Positions 27,409 through 35,827 of a DNA stretch of 64,000 bases are shown here, in pieces (the stretch's first letter is position 1; every line of letters begins with the position of its first letter). The position numbers were made by a program, and so were the translations under genes. A model generated the notes under the pieces. The model saw only the letters and a list, made by a program, of their open reading frames with translations, had not been told where the DNA came from and ran no database searches. Source of the stretch: Oscillospiraceae bacterium (GTDB taxonomy: Bacteria > Bacillota > Clostridia > Oscillospirales > Ruminococcaceae); NCBI GenBank assembly GCA_015067175.1, contig SVMX01000006.1, positions 111,105 through 175,104 on the forward strand, read 5' to 3'.

Positions 27409-27425
27409 CTTATGTTAGCGTGATA

Positions 27426-28949
27426 TTAAAGCTCCGAAAGCTCATTGAAGCACTGCTTCATAGCAGGATAGAGCTTGCGGTACATCTCGTAAACCTTTTC
27501 GTACTGACGGGAATTTTCCTCGACAGGCTCCTGTACCTTGTCAGCCTTGATCACGGCACGGCAAGCCTCGGGAACGTTGGAATAGATACCTGCGCCAACT
27601 GCCGCAAGCAGAGCAACACCGAGAGCGGGGCCCTCCTTATTGATGGTTGTCTTTACAGGACAGCCGTAAAGATCGGCAAGCATCTGACGCCACAGAGGAG
27701 ATGTTCCACCGCCGCCGCAAGCCATCATATCGCTTACGTTGATATCCATCTCGCGCATTACCTCAACACAGTCGCGCAGAGAGTAAGAAACACCCTCCAT
27801 AACAGCGCGGAGCATATCCTTTTTCTTGTGCATAGCGGACAGACCAAAGAATACGCCTCTTGCGTTGGGATCAAGATGAGGGGTTCTCTCCCCGTTAAGA
27901 TAAGGCATATACAGCAGACGGTTTGCGCCGATAGGAACGCTGTCAGCCTCTTTATCCATGAGATAATAAGGGTCAACGCCCATAGCAAGCGCAGTTTCCA
28001 TCTCAGACCAAGCGAAGTTATCTCTGAACCACTTGAGAGAATGACCAGCGGACTGAGTTACGCCCATAACGTGCCAGCAATTGGGAACAGCACAGCAGAA
28101 CGTGTGAACTCTGCCCTTTTTGTCAATAGCAATATCGGAAGTGTGCGCAAATACAACGCCCGAAGTACCAATTGTTGTGAAAGCTTTGCCGTCCTCAACA
28201 ACACCTGTTCCTACAGCAGCAGCGGCATTATCGCCTGCACCGCCGACAACGGGAGTTCCCTCTTTAAGACCTGTAAGCTCAGCGACCTTTTTAGTGATAG
28301 TACCTGTTATCTCAGGCGACTCGTAAACCTTGGCAAGCAGAGCCTTATCAATTCCGAGCTTTGTCAGCACCTCATCAGACCAACAGCGGTTGGGGATATC
28401 AAGAAGCTGCATACCCGAAGCGTCGGAAACCTCAGTTGCATACTCGCCTGTTAGCATAAATCTGATGTAATCCTTAGGCAGAAGTATATGACGGCACTTT
28501 TCATAATTTTCAGGCTCGTTATTCTTTACCCACATGATCTTAGCGGCAGTAAAGCCTGTGATAGCAGGATTTGCGGTGATCTCAATAAGTCTGTCAGCGC
28601 CAACCTTATCGGTTATCTCAACAACTTCCTTAGCGGTACGCTGGTCGCACCAGATGATTGACTTTCTGATGGGTCTGTTCTCAGCGTCGAGCATAACAAG
28701 ACCATGCATCTGTCCCGAAAGACCGATACCCTTGATATCATCTGCGCTTACCTCGCTCTGAGCGATAACGTCCTTAATGCCGTTTACGGAAGCATTCCAC
28801 CAATCGAGAGGATCCTGCTCGGCATAGCCGTTCTGCGGAGTATACAGAGGATACTCATAAGTTGAAGAAGCAACCGGGTTTCCGTCCTCGGAAAAAAGCA
28901 CTGTTTTTGTACCAGAAGTGCCGATATCTACACCTAAAATATAAGCCAT
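27426..28949 (-). CDS. xylB: Xylulokinase
   Basis: FGGY-family sugar kinase that phosphorylates D-xylulose to xylulose 5-phosphate and links xylose to the pentose phosphate pathway. The 507 residues match the family. The first phosphate-binding loop is LGVDIGTSGTKTVLF, and the catalytic base is probably the Asp of GGAGDNAAAAVGTG. The C-terminal ACGGGGTSPLWRQM is typical of FGGY kinases. AAGGAG precedes the ATG. It is a single gene, ending at a strong terminator. Confidence 0.95.
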   Translation of the reverse strand: MAYILGVDIGTSGTKTVLFSEDGNPVASSTYEYPLYTPQNGYAEQDPLDWWNASVNGIKDVIAQSEVSADDIKGIGLSGQMHGLVMLDAENRPIRKSIIWCDQRTAKEVVEITDKVGADRLIEITANPAITGFTAAKIMWVKNNEPENYEKCRHILLPKDYIRFMLTGEYATEVSDASGMQLLDIPNRCWSDEVLTKLGIDKALLAKVYESPEITGTITKKVAELTGLKEGTPVVGGAGDNAAAAVGTGVVEDGKAFTTIGTSGVVFAHTSDIAIDKKGRVHTFCCAVPNCWHVMGVTQSAGHSLKWFRDNFAWSEMETALAMGVDPYYLMDKEADSVPIGANRLLYMPYLNGERTPHLDPNARGVFFGLSAMHKKKDMLRAVMEGVSYSLRDCVEVMREMDINVSDMMACGGGGTSPLWRQMLADLYGCPVKTTINKEGPALGVALLAAVGAGIYSNVPEACRAVIKADKVQEPVEENSRQYEKVYEMYRKLYPAMKQCFNELSEL

Positions 28950-29049
28950 GATAATTCTCCTTAATTGATGAGCACAACGCCGATGGTATGCCTAAAAAGC
29001 ACAGATCGACAATGTGCAAAACATCAGTGTAATCGTTATTATAATATAA

Positions 29050-29078
29050 ATTTTAATATATATTGCCCAATTTGTCAA
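29050..29078 (-). promoter_or_regulatory. Sigma-A promoter of xylB
   Basis: TTGACA, 17 bases and TAAAAT on the minus strand, about 100 bases before xylB. No XylR operator was recognised. Confidence 0.75.
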
Positions 29079-29124
29079 TAGGTTTTTACAAATAAATTAA
29101 TCTCAAAATGACACCAATTTGACC

Positions 29125-29153
29125 TTGACAAAGATAAGCGACTATTGTATAAT
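29125..29153 (+). promoter_or_regulatory. Consensus sigma-A promoter of the 29188 gene
   Basis: A perfect TTGACA, 17 bases and TATAAT. It is separate from, and divergent to, the xylB promoter. Confidence 0.85.
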
Positions 29154-29187
29154 TAAAGTATACTATTAGATAAATGGAGGCTTTTCC

Positions 29188-29631
29188 ATGAGTAATATCA
29201 ATCCATCAGCAGAAGCTAAAACATTCACACTTGACAACGGCGAGCAGTTCACTGTCAGCGTCGGAGATATTCTCCGCCATGTGAGCTGGGACGGTGCTAC
29301 TGAGCAGGAACGCTATTTCAACAAGCATCTGTACAGAGTAACAGGCTTTTCCACCCTGCCAAAAGACGGCAGCGAAGCTGTGCTTATCCGTCAGATCTTC
29401 CACCCTATGCGCGAATATATGTACACCGCGCAGCAGCTTCAGACTAAGGTAAACACTACAAAGTATCCTTTCGCAAAGCAGCAGTATCTTCTCATTCAGC
29501 ATGATGTGCAGTTTGAAAGCATGAATGAGATTGAGATCCTCGAAGCAATTCCCAAGGATATGATTGATTACATAAGATTTCAGGAAGACCCGACAAGGTC
29601 TGAGCATTTTAAAAGCTACTTTAAGAAATAA
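29188..29631 (+). CDS. Hypothetical protein, 147 residues
   Basis: A soluble protein without signal peptide or membrane segment. It opens with SNINPSAEAKTFTLDNGEQFTVSVGDILRH and continues with a mix of strands and helices. I do not recognise it. The ribosome binding site is GGAGG, about ten bases before the ATG. The gene has its own consensus promoter and a strong terminator, so it is a real, independently expressed transcript. It lies between xylB and a NUDIX-GNAT fusion, with no context for function. Confidence 0.8.
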   Translation: MSNINPSAEAKTFTLDNGEQFTVSVGDILRHVSWDGATEQERYFNKHLYRVTGFSTLPKDGSEAVLIRQIFHPMREYMYTAQQLQTKVNTTKYPFAKQQYLLIQHDVQFESMNEIEILEAIPKDMIDYIRFQEDPTRSEHFKSYFKK

Positions 29632-29638
29632 AAAGCAA

Positions 29639-29667
29639 GCACGCGCTTCTCGTTTGAAAGCGCGTGC
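29639..29667. terminator. Bidirectional terminator after 29188
   Basis: A perfect ten-base GC-rich stem with a nine-base loop, followed by ATTTTTATTTT. It also closes the convergent gene that ends at 29672. Confidence 0.85.
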
Positions 29668-29671
29668 ATTT

Positions 29672-30691
29672 TTATTTTAGTTTGAGTTCATATTTAAGCT
29701 CTGCTGCGGTTTCACCACGTTTCTCGTAAAAACGTGTACCGATGCTATCGGAAAGCTTCATGCCAAGACGCTGCATAAGCTTCTCAGATGGCTTGTTTCT
29801 GCTGTCACAGCGCGCAAATACGGCTTCAAGCCCAAGCTTTTGCGCGAGTTCTATCATCGCTTTGGCAGCCTCCGCCGCATACCCTTTACCGTGATACGCA
29901 GGCGCTAATATCCAGCCAAGCTCGCCTTGCTTTTTGTCGTCAGTAAGATAAAGACATACGCCGCCTATCTGCGTTCCGTCAAGCCCCACAGCGAACTCAT
30001 AAAAATCGGGAGATGTTTTTTGCCATTCAACAACAGCATCTTCTATGAATTTCTGCGACTCTTCAAACGTATCATTCGGCAAATTCATCATGTAGCGCGT
30101 TATGTTTCGGTCTGAAGCATAGAGATGTACTTTTTCAATATCCGTTAAAGCCAACGGGCGCAGAAGCAACCGTTCTGTAACGATATATTCCTTGTCACAC
30201 AACTTTTTTATAAGCGCTGCACAGCGTTCGGGAATATAGCTTCCGCACATTATTTCTTTATCAGTGACCCATTTATAGTCAATCGTTTCACCCTGTTGCA
30301 GTCTGACAGCCGATTTATCCATATCTGTAGTGCAGAGGTAAACAAAATAATGCACCCCTACCCCGCTGTCATACATTACTGAAACTGTGCCGAGTGAGAT
30401 CAGATTATCTGCAATAACTCCCGTTTCTTCACGCAGTTCACGAACTGCACCCTCATAAGCTGTCTCGCCTTTAAGTACCGAGCCGCCTGCGCCTATCTCC
30501 CATTCGCCGGGAAAACCGACCTTGTTGAAATCCCTTTGCATAACAAGAAAAGTGCCGTCCGTATGTCGCACAATTACATCAGCAACGAGATGGTATAATC
30601 CTTTAGGGTATTTACCGATACGCTCATCTCCGCGGACTATATCTACACCAGCCAAAGTCATATCGGCATTATAGCCGTCCCAAAGCTCCAT
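29672..30691 (-). CDS. NUDIX hydrolase-GNAT acetyltransferase fusion
   Basis: A two-domain protein of 339 residues. Residues 20 to about 165 form a NUDIX hydrolase with the full Nudix box (G-x5-E-x7-REL-x-EE-x-GV, visible in GAVRELREETGV). It resembles IPP isomerase-like Nudix proteins in its opening (D-G-Y-N-A). Residues 170-339 form a RimJ/RimL-type GNAT, with a TERLLLRPL start and GWILAPAYHGKGYAAEA acetyl-CoA loop. One open frame crosses both domains, so the fusion is real in this sequence. The ATG has GGAGG upstream. The order of reactions and the substrates are unknown. Confidence 0.9.
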   Translation of the reverse strand: MELWDGYNADMTLAGVDIVRGDERIGKYPKGLYHLVADVIVRHTDGTFLVMQRDFNKVGFPGEWEIGAGGSVLKGETAYEGAVRELREETGVIADNLISLGTVSVMYDSGVGVHYFVYLCTTDMDKSAVRLQQGETIDYKWVTDKEIMCGSYIPERCAALIKKLCDKEYIVTERLLLRPLALTDIEKVHLYASDRNITRYMMNLPNDTFEESQKFIEDAVVEWQKTSPDFYEFAVGLDGTQIGGVCLYLTDDKKQGELGWILAPAYHGKGYAAEAAKAMIELAQKLGLEAVFARCDSRNKPSEKLMQRLGMKLSDSIGTRFYEKRGETAAELKYELKLK

Positions 30692-30713
30692 ATTACACCT
30701 CCATTCAAAATAA

Positions 30714-30737
30714 ATCGGGCGACATATGCCGCCCGAT
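30714..30737 (-). terminator. Terminator of the glgA/TPR-like operon
   Basis: Arms ATCGGGCG and CGCCCGAT with an eight-base loop, then TTATTTTG on the minus strand. Some read-through into the NUDIX-GNAT gene is possible, as no other promoter is seen for it. Confidence 0.75.
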
Positions 30738-30745
30738 ACTTTAGT

Positions 30746-31033
30746 TTATTTCAGCAAGCCCTCGCTTTGGATATAGTCCTTTATTTCCTGCGCAGTGGCA
30801 CGCTCCTGACCGTTATCACCGTATTCATCGGTGTTGGAGAGGATAAAATCAGCGCATTCAAGTGCCTCGCTGTAACGCTCAAGCTCCATAAGAAGCTCAG
30901 CATAGCAGCTCTTCATCTGGATAAGCTCCATTTTGCTGTCACATTCGTCCATCGCATCGCGCAGACAAATCTCGCCCTTGTCGTATTCGCCTTTATCAAG
31001 CAGATAAAGCGCATTATTAAACTTAGCGTTCAT
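30746..31033 (-). CDS. Small TPR-like helical protein
   Basis: A 95-residue acidic protein made of helix pairs reminiscent of tetratricopeptide repeats: NALYLLDKGEYDKGEICLRD and YAELLMELERYSEALECADF. It probably binds other proteins. AAGGAGGG precedes the ATG. It lies 39 bases downstream of glgA and is probably cotranscribed with it, so a role next to glycogen metabolism is possible but unproven. Confidence 0.75.
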   Translation of the reverse strand: MNAKFNNALYLLDKGEYDKGEICLRDAMDECDSKMELIQMKSCYAELLMELERYSEALECADFILSNTDEYGDNGQERATAQEIKDYIQSEGLLK

Positions 31034-31071
31034 AGTATCCCTCCTTAAACAGTGTATTTATCAAGAGAATA

Positions 31072-32496
31072 TCAGTTCTCGCCGCAAAGCTCCTTATAAA
31101 GACCGATATAAAGCTTAGCGGAAGCCTCCCAGCTAAAGTCAGCCTTCATTGCCTTTGTAACGAGCTTCTTCCACTCAGCCTTGTTGTCATACATCTCCTT
31201 TGCACGCTGTACTGCATGGAGCATATCGTGAGCGTTGTAGCTATGGAATGTAAATCCGATACCATCATCGCCTGCGTCAATGATAGAGTCCTTCAGACCG
31301 CCTGTTGCACGAACTATCGGAACTGTACCGTAACGTGCAGCAATCATCTGAGCAAGACCGCAAGGCTCGCTCTTAGAGGGCATCAGGAACATATCTGCAC
31401 CTGCGTAAAGGCGCTTTGCAAGCTGAGGATTATAGCCACGGTAGAAGCCTACCTTATCGGGATATCTCCAGTGCATCTCCTGGAAGAAGTCCTCATAATG
31501 CTGCTCGCCCGAGCCGAGAACAACTACCTGCATATCGGTGCTGATGATGTCGTCAAATACGCACTTAACAAGGTCAAAGCCCTTGTGGTCAGCAAAACGA
31601 GAGATCATAACAAGCAGCGGGATATTGTATTCGGGCAGACCAAACTCCTCGAAGATAGCACTCTTGCAGGCAGCCTTACCCTTAAGGCTTCTTGTGTTGA
31701 AGTTAGCAGCGATATTGGGATCGGTCTGAGGATTGTACAGATCAACGTCAATACCGTTAAGGAAGCCGCAGGTCTTGTACTGCTTGTTGACAAGAATTCT
31801 GTCAAGTCCGTGAGAGAACCAAGGATCAAGGATCTCGGTAGCATAAGTGGGAGATACGGTAGTAACCTTATCAGCCATCTCGATAGCACCCTTCATGAAG
31901 TTGATATCACCATCATATTCGATGATATTTACATTCTGAGGAGGAATACCAACGATATCGCGAACAAGATCAAGACCATACTGACCCTGATAGCCGATAT
32001 TATGGATAGTGAATACCTGCTTGATATTCTCATAGCCCCATGTGTTCTTATAGAAAAGATTGTAGTATACAGGAACAAGCGCAGTCTGCCAGTCATTGGA
32101 GTTGATGATCTGCGGCTTGAAGCTGATATACTTCAGCATTTCAAGGATAGCGCGGCTGAAGAATACATATCTCTCAGCATCGTCATAGTAGCCGTAAAGA
32201 CCGCTTTCACGCTTGAAATAATGCTCGTTGTCAATAAAGAAATAAGTAACGCCGTCGATCTGCTGTGAGAAAAGACCGCAATACTGGCTTCTCCAACCAA
32301 CGGATACGGAGAAATTTGTGATATAGGTCATCTTCTCCTTCTGCTCGGGCTTTATCGTATTTACATAGTAAGGCATAACTACGCAAGTCTCGTGACCTGC
32401 TGCACAAAGAGCCTTAGGAAGAGAGCCTGCAACATCGGCAAGTCCGCCTGATGCAGCAAATGGTAATGCTTCGCTGGCTGCGTAAAGAATTCTCAT
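31072..32496 (-). CDS. glgA: Glycogen synthase (ADP-glucose type)
   Basis: GT5 glycosyltransferase that extends glycogen from ADP-glucose, 474 residues. The N-terminal domain opens MRILYAASEALPF. The ADP-binding motif, normally KTGGL, is AASGGL here, so Lys15 is Ala15. The C-terminal domain carries MPSKSEPCGLAQMIAARYGT, the EPCG loop of the active site, and RATGGLKDSI. The ATG at 32496 lies behind GGAGG. An upstream extension to 32547 is not supported. The small TPR-like gene follows. The Lys15 change is seen in some clostridial enzymes and does not rule out activity. Confidence 0.95.
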   Translation of the reverse strand: MRILYAASEALPFAASGGLADVAGSLPKALCAAGHETCVVMPYYVNTIKPEQKEKMTYITNFSVSVGWRSQYCGLFSQQIDGVTYFFIDNEHYFKRESGLYGYYDDAERYVFFSRAILEMLKYISFKPQIINSNDWQTALVPVYYNLFYKNTWGYENIKQVFTIHNIGYQGQYGLDLVRDIVGIPPQNVNIIEYDGDINFMKGAIEMADKVTTVSPTYATEILDPWFSHGLDRILVNKQYKTCGFLNGIDVDLYNPQTDPNIAANFNTRSLKGKAACKSAIFEEFGLPEYNIPLLVMISRFADHKGFDLVKCVFDDIISTDMQVVVLGSGEQHYEDFFQEMHWRYPDKVGFYRGYNPQLAKRLYAGADMFLMPSKSEPCGLAQMIAARYGTVPIVRATGGLKDSIIDAGDDGIGFTFHSYNAHDMLHAVQRAKEMYDNKAEWKKLVTKAMKADFSWEASAKLYIGLYKELCGEN

Positions 32497-32588
32497 AATG
32501 TTTTTCCTCCGAGTTCGTTTATTATTGTACTCCGTTGATACGAGCAAAAGCCCATTTTGGAAAATAATAATTATTTTTCCTTATTACA

Positions 32589-32617
32589 ATTGTACCACAA
32601 ACTTGATATTATTTCAA
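32589..32617 (-). promoter_or_regulatory. Sigma-A promoter of glgA
   Basis: TTGAAA, 17 bases and TACAAT on the minus strand, about 90 bases before the ATG. Confidence 0.7.
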
Positions 32618-32650
32618 GTAGATTTCAATTAAATTTTGCACTAAAAACAA

Positions 32651-32676
32651 AAGGCACTTACCGAGATAAGCGCCTT
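32651..32676 (-). terminator. Terminator of the AIM24 gene
   Basis: A ten-base stem with one G-T pair and a six-base loop, followed by TTTTGTTTTTAG on the minus strand. Confidence 0.75.
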
Positions 32677-32689
32677 GTTGTATCTTTAA

Positions 32690-33355
32690 TTACTTAGCTC
32701 CGACGTAAAGAGAAGAAGCAAGCTGGTTTGCGGGCATGGTCTGGATATAAACCTTACCGGGACCTGTAACAACAGTGTTGAACAGACCCTCGCCGCCGAA
32801 CAGAGCGTTGCCGATACCCTTAACAGTCTGGATATCCATTGTGCAGGTTGCGGACATTGCTGCAAGATAACCTGTGTCAATAACGAGCTGCTGACCTGCC
32901 TGCAGATCATACTCTACAGTATAGCCGTCGATCTCGATGAATGCCATACCTGTGCCGCTGAGCTTCTGCATGATGAAGCCCTCACCGCCGAAGAAGCCTG
33001 CACCGAGCTTCTTCTGGAAAGCCACAGAAAGCTGAACGGTGTCCTGAGAAGCAAGGTAGCCTCTCTTCTGAACGATCATCTCACCCTGACTAACATCGAT
33101 AGGCATGATAGAACCGGGGAAGCTGGAAGCAAATGCGATCATACCCTGACCACCCTGTGCGGTATATGTATTCTGGAAGATGCTTTCGCCCGAGAACATC
33201 TTACCGAATGCCTTGCCGATACCGCCTGTGCTTGTTGACATTGTCATGTTGGGAGTCATCCAAGACATTGCGCCCTGCTCACACATGATCTTCTCGCCTG
33301 CTTCAAGATAGCAGAGCAGCACGGGAAGCGGCTCGCCTTTGATCTCATATCTCAT
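32690..33355 (-). CDS. AIM24 family (TIGR00266-type) protein
   Basis: A soluble 221-residue protein with the repeated glycine-rich beta strands of the AIM24/TIGR00266 family. Typical stretches are CEQGAMSWMTPNM, FFGGEGFIMQKLSGTG, and GPGKVYIQTMPANQL near the end. The bacterial function is unknown. CAGGAGG precedes the ATG, and it is expressed from its own promoter and terminator. Its 5' leader carries a small inverted repeat (GCTGTG, six bases, CACAGC at 33378-33395). Confidence 0.9.
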   Translation of the reverse strand: MRYEIKGEPLPVLLCYLEAGEKIMCEQGAMSWMTPNMTMSTSTGGIGKAFGKMFSGESIFQNTYTAQGGQGMIAFASSFPGSIMPIDVSQGEMIVQKRGYLASQDTVQLSVAFQKKLGAGFFGGEGFIMQKLSGTGMAFIEIDGYTVEYDLQAGQQLVIDTGYLAAMSATCTMDIQTVKGIGNALFGGEGLFNTVVTGPGKVYIQTMPANQLASSLYVGAK

Positions 33356-33377
33356 AATAGAAAACCTCCTGTTTTTT

Positions 33378-33395
33378 GCTGTGTTGTGTCACAGC
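33378..33395 (-). repeat. Inverted repeat in the AIM24 leader
   Basis: Arms GCTGTG and CACAGC with a six-base centre, between the promoter and the ribosome binding site. It may be a leader hairpin or operator. Confidence 0.35.
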
Positions 33396-33404
33396 ATTGA
33401 TTTT

Positions 33405-33433
33405 ATTATAGTTCAAAAGCAAAACAAAGTCAA
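33405..33433 (-). promoter_or_regulatory. Sigma-A promoter of the AIM24 gene
   Basis: TTGACT, 17 bases and TATAAT on the minus strand, about 50 bases before the start codon. Confidence 0.8.
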
Positions 33434-33489
33434 TATTTTTTCTAAAGTTTGTAGACTGTTATAAATACAAATACTATATTTAGTAAATT

Positions 33490-34053
33490 TTAATAATCAT
33501 TACACTTTAGTAAAAGCATATAGATGATCGTCAAAAAGAAAGTCGGTGCAAGGTTTTTTCCATATATAATTGCACTAGCTCCGACACATGTAACTATGAC
33601 TATAGACATAATATGCATCAGTTTTGCGCACAACGGGTGCTTCACAGAAATAATGTCGGCCATCTGTGCGCCATCAAAGCTTCCCACCGAGAGCAGATTA
33701 AATACTCCGATCACGAGATTAATAGCTGCAAATTCATAAAATCCGAACCACAAAGCGCATATGTAAAGCATACAATTCATCACACAACCTGCAGCCAAAA
33801 CAGCAAACCGCTTCCCTGTGCTGAGTGCTGAAAGCTCACAATTTATTTTAACTCCAGCGCCGTAAAATACAACAGCGTTTATATCGGCGTTGCAGATCAG
33901 CATTACGGCGAGGTGTGAAAGCTCATGACATAAGCAAGCGGTAAGCGAAAGCAAACAAATTCCGTTATTATCAAGGAAAAAGCACAATGCCATGACCGCA
34001 AAAAAAGAAAAATCAAAACACAGCGCAGTATTTTTCAGCTTTATTTCTATCAT
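33490..34053 (-). CDS. Site-2 protease (M50 family), minimal membrane metalloprotease
   Basis: An integral membrane protein of 187 residues with about five hydrophobic helices. HELSH (His43, Glu44, His47) forms the zinc site in the second helix. The second metal ligand is probably Asp127 in GSFDGAQ. This resembles the SpoIVFB-type minimal S2P proteases, which cleave membrane-bound regulators. The start is taken as the ATG at 34053. A GTG at 34110 would put the ilvD terminator inside the gene. No strong binding site is seen, so the start is uncertain. The substrate is unknown, and no sigma or anti-sigma gene is adjacent. Confidence 0.75.
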   Translation of the reverse strand: MIEIKLKNTALCFDFSFFAVMALCFFLDNNGICLLSLTACLCHELSHLAVMLICNADINAVVFYGAGVKINCELSALSTGKRFAVLAAGCVMNCMLYICALWFGFYEFAAINLVIGVFNLLSVGSFDGAQMADIISVKHPLCAKLMHIMSIVIVTCVGASAIIYGKNLAPTFFLTIIYMLLLKCNDY

Positions 34054-34087
34054 GCTAAAATATATTGGCTTTGTCCGAAAAATATTA

Positions 34088-34107
34088 CAGCCGCATTTCT
34101 GCGGCTG
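34088..34107 (-). terminator. Terminator of ilvD
   Basis: An eight-base stem (CAGCCGCA with TGCGGCTG) and a four-base loop, followed by TAATATTTTT on the minus strand. Confidence 0.75.
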
Positions 34108-34119
34108 CACGTTATTTTA

Positions 34120-35775
34120 TCAGTCCTCAAAAACTGCGCCGTTGCTTGCCGATGTAACAAGCTTAGCATAGCGCTTGAGATAGCCCGTAAGCTCCTTAGG
34201 CGGATTTATGCCCTTTGCCTTACGCTGAGCGATAACATCATCGTCAACAAGAAGCTGTACGCTTCTGTTCGGGATATCAATATGGATCTTGTCGCCGTCC
34301 TCAACAAATGCGATGAGACCGCCCTCCGCAGCTTCGGGAGCTACGTGTCCGATAGCGGCACCTCTAGAAGCGCCGCTGAAACGTCCGTCGGTGATGAGCG
34401 CAACGCTTCCGTCAAGTCCCTTACCAACGATCGCAGCAGTGGGAGCGAGCATTTCAGGCATACCCGGACCGCCCTTGGGACCCTCATAGCGGATAACCAC
34501 GACATCGCCAGCCTTTATCTGACCGCCATGTATAGCGTCACAAGCTGCCTGCTCGCCGTCAAATACTCGAGCTGTTCCTGTGAAGTCCATCATCTCGGGT
34601 TTTACCGCACCCTGCTTTACAACAGAGCCTTTCTCTGCGAGGTTACCGCTGAGGATAGCGATACCGCCGTCCTTGCGAACAGGAGCTTCAATGGTATGTA
34701 TGATCTCCCCGTCTGCATCACGGGCTGCAGCTATTCTCTCAGCCTGTGTACCCGATACTGTCATAACATCGGTGTTGATATGACCGCCCTTTGAGAGCTC
34801 ACGGATAACGGTCTGGATACCACCGCAAGCATTCATATCAGTGATAAACACGCTGCTTGCAGGATTGAGCTTTGCAAGCTGAGGGGTCTTTCTGCTCATT
34901 GCGTCAATGTCAGCAAGAGTGATATCAACCTTCGCTTCGTGCGCAATAGCAAGCAGATGAAGCACGGTGTTGGAGGAAGCTCCTATCGCCATATCGGTAG
35001 CAAGCGCATTGAGCATATTCTTCTTTGTGAGGATATCAGAGGGGCGTATATTCTGCTTTACAAGCTCCACTACGCGCTCGCCAGACTCCTTTGCAAGTCT
35101 GCGGCGTGCGGAATTTACAGCAGGCTCTGTGCCCGCTGTAGGAAGCGCAAGACCAAGTGCTTCGGTAAGGCAGTTCATGGAATTTGCCGTATACATACCC
35201 GAGCAGCTTCCGCAGGTAGGACAAGCGTTGTTTTCATAATCCTTAAGTACATCTTCGCCTATCTTGCCCGAAGTGAACTCACCAATAGCTTCGTAAATCT
35301 CCGAGTAGCCGACTCTCTTACCCTGAACGCAACCGGGATTCATGGGACCGCCGCTGATAAATATTGCAGGCAGATCCATTCGTGATGCCGCAAGCACCAT
35401 TCCGGGAACTATTTTATCACAGTTTGGAATAAACACAACGCCGTCAAGAGGGTGCGCAGTGAGCATTACTTCAATGCTGTCAGCGATAAGCTCACGCGAT
35501 GCAAGAGAATATCTCATGCCCTTGTGGTTCATTGCAACACCGTCGCAAACGCCGATGGTGAAGAACTCAAAAGGTACGCCGCCCGCGTTTCTGATACCGT
35601 CCTTTACGTACTTGGATATCTCATGCAGGTGCTGATGACCGGGGACATAGTCGCTTGCCGCACAAACGACAGCGATAAAGGGTCTGTTCATCTCGCTGTC
35701 AGTTACACCGAGAGATTTTAGTATCGCTCTGTGGGGCGTTTTTTCAGCGCCTACTTTGATTAAATCGCTTCTCAT
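34120..35775 (-). CDS. ilvD: Dihydroxy-acid dehydratase
   Basis: Fe-S enzyme of branched-chain amino acid synthesis that dehydrates 2,3-dihydroxy acids to 2-keto acids. It is 551 residues. Iron-sulfur cysteine contexts are visible: [12 protein letters not shown] and [20 protein letters not shown], with NACGGIQTV in the middle. The C-terminal [15 protein letters not shown] is the family signature. The start is the ATG at 35775, behind AAGGAACG. An open frame extending to 35940 is not supported. No other ilv gene is in the window. It is the last gene of the LCP-LUD-manA-glucokinase operon. Confidence 0.97.
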   Translation of the reverse strand: MRSDLIKVGAEKTPHRAILKSLGVTDSEMNRPFIAVVCAASDYVPGHQHLHEISKYVKDGIRNAGGVPFEFFTIGVCDGVAMNHKGMRYSLASRELIADSIEVMLTAHPLDGVVFIPNCDKIVPGMVLAASRMDLPAIFISGGPMNPGCVQGKRVGYSEIYEAIGEFTSGKIGEDVLKDYENNACPTCGSCSGMYTANSMNCLTEALGLALPTAGTEPAVNSARRRLAKESGERVVELVKQNIRPSDILTKKNMLNALATDMAIGASSNTVLHLLAIAHEAKVDITLADIDAMSRKTPQLAKLNPASSVFITDMNACGGIQTVIRELSKGGHINTDVMTVSGTQAERIAAARDADGEIIHTIEAPVRKDGGIAILSGNLAEKGSVVKQGAVKPEMMDFTGTARVFDGEQAACDAIHGGQIKAGDVVVIRYEGPKGGPGMPEMLAPTAAIVGKGLDGSVALITDGRFSGASRGAAIGHVAPEAAEGGLIAFVEDGDKIHIDIPNRSVQLLVDDDVIAQRKAKGINPPKELTGYLKRYAKLVTSASNGAVFED

Positions 35776-35827
35776 TTTAGTCGTTCCTTTCTTTGTATAA
35801 CATCGTCGTGTAAGGCGATATATTCTG

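Noticed and set aside
30746..31033. CRISPR or short direct repeats
   Set aside because: No regular repeat-spacer pattern was seen here or anywhere in the window. The repeats noted are hairpins or operator-like dyads.
32559..32580. AT-rich near-palindrome in the glgA leader
   Set aside because: The arms are imperfect and consist only of A/T with GG/CC ends. This is common by chance in such leaders.
34054..34110. GTG start at 34110 for the site-2 protease
   Set aside because: The first codons of that version are the ilvD terminator hairpin. The ATG at 34053 gives a membrane protein of normal length.
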